From positions 246,900 to 310,899 of the forward strand of contig QAOA01001066.1 of the NCBI GenBank assembly GCA_003255065.1: DNA of 64,000 nucleotides, read 5' to 3'. Below are positions 58,601 to 64,000 of this stretch, piece after piece (the stretch's first letter is position 1; the number at the start of each line of letters is the position of its first letter). The stretch comes from Cercis canadensis. Lineage: Eukaryota; Streptophyta; Magnoliopsida; Fabales; Fabaceae. The translations under genes were made by a program, and so were the position numbers. The notes below the pieces were generated by a model. That model worked only from the letters and a program-made list of their open reading frames with translations. It did not search any database and had not been told where the DNA came from.

Positions 58601-59950
58601 AGTATTGTTATGCTTCCAGGTGAATTTGAGTGCCAGTTCTCTCTCTCTCTCTCTCTCTCTGCGCACTATTCTCATCTCTTTATTCATTGATCTTCCTAAA
58701 CACTAGCATTTTCGGGTTTTTATGATGGCTTTTAATTGTTTCTGTTTTCTTCTTTGAAGCAGTTCGCAACAGTTGCCCAAGGTTCCCTCCCTAACATTCA
58801 TGTTCCAACAGAACAAGAGCTTTGTTGTTGATAATCCTGTGTTTGTATTCTATGGCAATCAGGTGGGTGCAGATAACTTTAAAGTAATTCATCATTTTTG
58901 GGGGGAATTGGTTGTCTGCTAGGACAAGATGTTTTAGTCGCATTATTTTCTGGCCTCAACTTCTGCTTTATGCATGGTACAATTCATTTTTACCGCTGAC
59001 TTAAGTTCCTACCATTGTGTCCTTACCAATGTCATACCTCTATATGCTGTCTTTTCTATGGAAATGCAATACAGGATTTTTATTTTACCAGAGGGGGTCT
59101 ATTTCAGCCAGAGTGCACAGATTTGTAGCAAAATTGAATTTTAGCAATTTTTTTTAGTTATATTTTCTTTGTCTTAACAGAAATTCCTTTTTAGTGCTGC
59201 ACATTTATGCTACACTTTATTGGAAAATGTTTTGCACAAGAAGAAATTTTCTGGCTTTCAGCAAAAACAACAAAAGAAAAGGGGAAAAGAGAAGGAATAA
59301 AGGTCATTCCTCCTGTAACAGACGTAGGTAACATGTGAAAGACTATCATCCTTTTGGTGCAGGGAATTATTGGATTTTGTTTAGCTTTACAGCCAACTGA
59401 AGGAGATATGGGAACAATTGGACGTAAGTTTGCATTTTCTCTCGCAAAATCTACTCATTCCTCCTGCCCCAGACCGGAGAATAAAATGCATCTTTCATCT
59501 TAAAACTGATAAAATCTTTTGCAGAAAACTTCATGACAGGATACCGGCTGGTTTTTGATAGGGAACATATGAAGCTAATGTGGTCACACTCAAATTGTGA
59601 GTTTACCTTGCTTCTCAATGAAACACATACTGCTATCTATAAGTATACCGTCATGTGTTAATAAAATAAAAAATCTCTTCCTTCCTCCCCTTAAACCCTC
59701 TCTACATGTACTTGAACTTGTAGGTCAGGATCTCAGTCTTGGTAAGACGATGCCCCTTTCCCCTCCAAATGATACACCACCAAACCCATTGCCTGCAGAT
59801 GAGCAGCAGAGGGCGAACGGTGCAGTTGCTCCGGCTGTTGCTGGAAGAGCTCCCCCGAAACCATCAGCTGCTTCATCTCGGATGAATTCATGCTGCCAAC
59901 GTTGGCGATATTATTTGTTTCTTATATTTCAACTTGTTTCAACATTTTAA
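55633..59950 (+). CDS. A1-family aspartyl protease, secreted or membrane-anchored
   Basis: Ten exons join in frame to 526 residues: 55633-55934, 56849-56987, 57654-57895, 58026-58253, 58339-58477, 58549-58619, 58763-58862, 59363-59423, 59525-59596 and 59724-59950. Residues 1 to about 22 are a signal peptide (MGTRWLLVLAMMCLLVKTAM). The two catalytic aspartates are Asp121 in DAGSDLLWVPC and Asp331 in DSGTSFTFLP; the first motif is D-A-G-S rather than D-T-G-S, as I recall for this plant subgroup. Other family segments are FSMCFDEDDSGRIFFGDQG, IGCGMKQSG and IGQNFMTGYRLVFDRE. There is no plant-specific insert, so it is an atypical aspartic protease. The tail is Pro/Ala-rich and ends in a short hydrophobic stretch (YYLFLIFQLVSTF), a possible GPI signal. 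Substrate unknown. The recalled ortholog is At5g10080. Confidence 0.93.
57321..57444 (+). repeat. Exact 59-bp tandem duplication in protease intron 2
   Basis: The unit beginning agcaattgattactggtc and ending atacaactggagca is present twice, 57321-57379 and 57380-57438, followed by the first bases of a third. No difference between copies is seen, so it is recent or a sequence-assembly repeat. Confidence 0.95.
58638..58661. repeat. (TC)n microsatellite in protease intron 6
   Basis: About 12 TC units a few bases after the donor site of exon 6. Confidence 0.9.
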
Positions 59951-60679
59951 GGAGACTCACATCCTTATCCATTTCAAGTTGTCTAGGTAGTCTTACATGT
60001 ATATTCAAATCTGCCCCTTCATTTTGTCCCCCTACCTGTGTAAGTATTTTAGATCTGCAACCCAATGCTGTTATTTTTACCTTAACAGGCATTAGGTTCA
60101 TTACGACTTGTAAGGACATCTTTTCTTTTGACCCCTTGACGGGGTGTGAAGTATAAATTTTTTTGCTTGGTGTTTTCATATCCTTATGACTAAATTTAAA
60201 AAAAAAAAAAATCATTTTTTTTTTAATCAACCAAATCTGGGTCCAGTCTATGAGAAGGACAATCTTGAACGTACAGTAAAGCCTAATTCTTCCATAATCA
60301 TTTCTGCCCATAAGAATCAGTGTTTGAAAAATCCCAAACGCACCTGGTATTGCATAATATTTACCTAATCCTTCAGAAAGGCATATGAAGTATTGAAAAA
60401 CTGAAGTTTAACATTCTCATTTCTTAGGCCCAAGTCATATTAGCATTCTAGAGGAAAAGAAATTATTGAACATCTGGTTTACAAAATTAAAAATCCCTAT
60501 ATCCAGCTTGAATGCGTTGTTCCGCATTGTGATAATCACCTATTCCATCTTATCGTAAGAAGATGATGGTTTCTAAGGTCTTTCTGACTTCAAGCAAAGA
60601 CAGAGGGGATGGGATAAATTAAGGTGGAGTTACCCCAAAAAACTCGATAAAATATTTGTAATAGATTATAAATGTATAA
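59951..60679. other. 3' flank of the aspartyl protease
   Basis: Likely 3' UTR followed by intergenic DNA. Short open frames here have no recognisable motif. Confidence 0.5.
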
Positions 60680-60950
60680 TTAATTAAGAGACCTACTATT
60701 TTTACACTATATTTTGTTAATGTCACACTTTATTTAATATTTAAATATAATATAAACTAAACTATCCTCAATTAATATGGAATATTTTTAACTTTGACTA
60801 ATTTTTTTTTTAAAATTAAATGAGAGTTTTTACAATTAACTAATTTTTTTTTTATATTAAATGAGAGTAAATTAGTTTATATTATATTTAGATATTAAAT
60901 AGGATGTGACATTAGCAAAATATAGTGTAAAAATAACGTCTCCCTTAATA
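60680..60950. mobile_element. MITE with about 90-bp inverted repeats
   Basis: Left arm: gagacctactatttttacac, tatattttgttaatgtcaca, then atttaaatataatataaact. The right arm is its reverse complement with few changes (agtttatattatatttag, then gtgacattagcaaaatatag, then tgtaaaaataacgtctc). AT-rich centre with two similar ttaaatgagagt words. No coding sequence; the target-site duplication is unclear. Confidence 0.65.
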
Positions 60951-61817
60951 AAAATGATTTGATAATCACATTTAAAGTAATTAATCAGTTAAATGTGATC
61001 AATACATATTTTTGCCTATGAAACGCAACACCTCCCTCCCCCCCCACCCCACCACCTTTTTTTTTCTTTGACACCCATGTGTTACGACCACGAGTTATGA
61101 TCTTTTCATGAAACAGCCATCCACATCCTCATCTGTATTGTCAATGTTTTTCAAAAACAATGAATCAGAAATTTTATTCTGCAGAATCATACCAAAAAAA
61201 GCCATTTAACGTACGTTGGACCATACGATGGCACCTACTTGACGGTGTGAAAATGTCGATTACAAAGACACGTGCATGTTGGCGTCGTTTCTGCACTTTC
61301 ATCTGATATTATTGCAGTTTTTTTGTTCCAAATCCTTTTATATATCTTTTCAGTGGACGTAAAGGAAAGCTTTGGTTAAGTGAGAAGGAGGACAAAGAAA
61401 GAATTAACAAGGTAAACATAGCCAATTATTGTAATGGGAAGAGAGGGCATGCATGGCGTGGCCATGCTAGGCCTTTGGCTCCAGTACTTTCCCTCCCCAT
61501 TTCCTAAAGTTCTTCCTTTTAATAAACAAGAAGAATCTAACATCCAAAAGACGTTAAAAAAGAAAAGCGCTGAAAGATAGACCTTGATCGATTACTAGCT
61601 TTCCATCCTTTAAACATGAGCTTCAATGTAATAGAAAGTTGACATGTCTGTCGACATGAAGTTTCCGAAAGTGCCAATAAGCAGTTCCATTAAATCAAAT
61701 TGCTCCTTTTTTATCAACTTTTCAATCCTGAGATGTATTACACTTTATCTTTGACCTCCATGTGAGGTTTTCTGCTGCTTAAACCATAATTGAAGATGGT
61801 CATAATATTTTAAACTA

Positions 61818-62102
61818 ATATTTGGGCAAATTGACTAACAAAATGCAGTTTATCAAATTATTTATTAAAATAGAGTACTGCATAAACTATTTATCAAAAT
61901 GGTACACTTTCAATTATTTTATTCAATGAACGCGGACAAGATGAGCTACGCTACTTACAAAGTAGTGTGACATCTTTATCTGTATACATGTTAATAATTT
62001 AATTAAAACGGTTCCAAATCGATAAATAATTTTCAAACTATCCTATTTACATAAATACTTTGCAAAACTGTATTTTTTTAGTCATTTAGCTTAATATTTG
62101 TG
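61818..62102. repeat. Weak inverted repeat, MITE-like
   Basis: Ends read aatatttgggcaaattgact at the left and, as reverse complement of the right, aatattaagctaaatgact, both followed by an aaaa.tacag/tgcag stretch. Arms match imperfectly over about 80 bp. Confidence 0.35.
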
Positions 62103-63715
62103 TTCTTAATTAATTATAATGTTTTCACCTAAAAGTTGCCCAAGTGGTAGTGGAGGCCGTCAATGTTGACATGGCTGTCTATAATGTTACTTCATACAAG
62201 TTGGGGAATGCTTTCAGCAGCGTGCTATAAACAGACAAATCCACGTCTAATTGCTACATCTAACGCTAAAGCTAGCATAGATATTTTGCTATCTTGATGC
62301 ATGCTTCTCACCCCACTGCTTTTGATGTCTTTTTCAGTTTATAATCTTTTACTTTTTACCCTACACACCTTTTTTTTTGCTTCATTTAGTTCTCTTCAGG
62401 AAATATCTCACGAATGGAAACTGCCGGAATGCTAAGTTTTGATGAAATATATAATTGACAAACCAATTAAATATGGAGAGCTCATTCACACATGCAAGAA
62501 GAAAAAGGTTTCTCTTTCTAATTGTCATGTCTAACAGCTTTCTCTATCACCAACCATGGTCGGCGAAAAAGAGAATGAGAAGATTGATAATGCACTTCAG
62601 ATGCTTAAGAAGAAAGAACTGTGATTTTGATTATGATATTTAATATAAAGGAACTAATTCTATAATTCTTTTTTTTTTTTCATCTTAGTCATTTGTCATA
62701 AAAAATCTCCATTGAACTATGCATGATTAACATAAGTAAATAATGGAGACTTTAACTTTCTAAGGATATGATAATACCTAGTAAACCTACTACCTCGGCC
62801 ACAATAAAAGGACCAAAAATACCTTTATATAAGATATATATTCTCTCCCTCTAACTCATTTTCACACACACTCCTACCTCTCTCTCTCTCTCGGTTCCTC
62901 TCACCTTCTCCCTCGACGTAGCTAACTTGAGTGTCACAGGTGACGCTAGAGCTCCGGCTTCGGCCTCCCTCCTGACTATCCCTTTCTCTTTTTGCAAGTT
63001 GCTAACCTCACCCTAAACCCGACAACAAGAAAGTGAATCACTTATCAATTAAACGGTCATAAAATATCATGTATGTCCCATTCCAAACATTATTACTAAG
63101 ACATTTTAGCTGAAGTTCCTTATTCTTTCTCTTAAATAAACTAATAGAATGATTTTGAGCTTTACTAACTAATCTTGAAAGCAATTGGTGAATATCTAAA
63201 TTATATATCTGTCACCTTATCATATTGCCTCGATCAGTCACCACTCAATTGTAAAAGTTGCTGTTGCAAGTTGTTAAAAGGGTTCAAAAGAAGACCCTAA
63301 CAACCGATCAATTATGGCCAAATTAAATAACTACCATTAGATTACATTTATAATGGTAATACAGTATTACTATTAATGAATCCAAAGAGATGAAATAAAT
63401 GGGTTTAATTTTTGTCCATATGTATCCACTATCCACATGGACCTTCTTTTAGGTGGAGGACCAGTCACCAATATCAATAGTGCATCCTCCACTGTTAAAA
63501 AAAAAAAAAAAATTTCTTAATTAATTATTGGTGAACCATAGAGCAATGACATAATATACAAGTGCCTATCATAGAGCAGTCATAGACCACCATGACATAC
63601 AAGAGCCTATCATATGGTTTTTTTTTTTTTATATATATATATGATAATATGAAAGTTTAAATTAATTTAAATATTAAAACATTTCAGTACTAATTATAGC
63701 TAATGATTTAGATCT

Positions 63716-63754
<39 letters not shown>

Positions 63755-64000
63755 TGAGTCTACATATTTTTTATAATATTTATAATGATATAAAAATTTA
63801 AACTTTCAACCTCTTACTAATTATATAAACCCTCCATCATTAGATTATGCCCACTAACTTATGAGTGTACATGATTGAATAAAGTCATGGGGCTTTGTCA
63901 TTGCATATAGAGACCATAGTTGTATGAGAAAAAAACTGTGTGCCTATCTATGTCCTATCCATTTGCTTTTCATTAATATATATTCTATCAACTGGACAGT
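62103..64000. other. Intergenic region at the window end
   Basis: No gene supported. It includes a CT-rich tract near 62,870-62,900, a near-duplicate of the phrase acatacaag.gcctatcata at 63,550-63,615, and the (TA)n tract at 63,720. A 62-codon open frame at 62,455-62,643 has no motif. Confidence 0.5.
63719..63752. repeat. (TA)n microsatellite
   Basis: About 16 TA units, ending tatgcatgag. Confidence 0.9.

Noticed and set aside
62455-62643. 62-codon plus-strand frame
   Set aside because: No motif, AT-rich surroundings, no splice or promoter support.
1-64000. CRISPR array, viral genome or toxin genes
   Set aside because: No regularly spaced repeats, no viral structural or polymerase frame, and no toxin family seen.

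Overview
The window is nuclear DNA from a flowering plant, most likely a eudicot. The evidence is intron-rich genes with GT-AG (and one GC-AG) introns, very AT-rich intergenic DNA full of small inverted-repeat transposons, and a full cellulose synthase-interactive protein gene, a family confined to plants. I cannot name the species. There is one 673-base gap of N at 775-1447, and two single Ns sit in poly-A runs.

Layout. 1-10,310 is transposon-rich and holds one small gene of unknown function (71 codons, 5721-5936) and a 480-bp direct duplication. From 10,362 to 59,950 there are seven protein genes whose exons I joined by reading frame and splice sites: (1) a short-chain dehydrogenase/reductase like 1-acyl-DHAP reductase (+, 3 exons, 283 aa); (2) a CID-domain protein of the RPRD/ENTH-VHS type (-, 7 coding exons, 510 aa), convergent with gene 1; (3) a plant Acinus, SAP + RRM + RSB motif (-, 4 coding exons, 709 aa); (4) TSR3, the 18S rRNA aminocarboxypropyltransferase (-, 10 exons including a 29-nt microexon, 267 aa); (5) MIC60/mitofilin (+, 12 exons, 641 aa), head-to-head with TSR3; (6) CSI1/POM2, armadillo repeats plus C2 (+, 7 coding exons, 2150 codons); (7) an A1-family aspartyl protease (+, 10 exons, 526 aa). 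59,951-64,000 is intergenic with more inverted-repeat elements and no gene I can support.

How the genes relate. They are ordinary single nuclear genes, not an operon. Three neighbours on the minus strand act on RNA (Pol II CTD/3'-end factor, exon-junction/ASAP factor, rRNA modification), but nothing shows this is more than chance. From memory of the Arabidopsis gene list, the order looks like an interleaving of genes that lie in separate duplicated Arabidopsis blocks (At5g10050-10080, At4g39680-39690, and At2g22125).

Most notable: the CSI1 reading frame has CTG where an initiator ATG is expected, with a well-placed out-of-frame ATG just downstream; a 29-nt microexon in TSR3; a GC-AG intron in MIC60; a 19-codon signal-peptide-like reading frame directly before the 71-codon gene; and several small transposons with clear target-site duplications, two of 9 bp. 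I found no convincing new multi-gene biological system.
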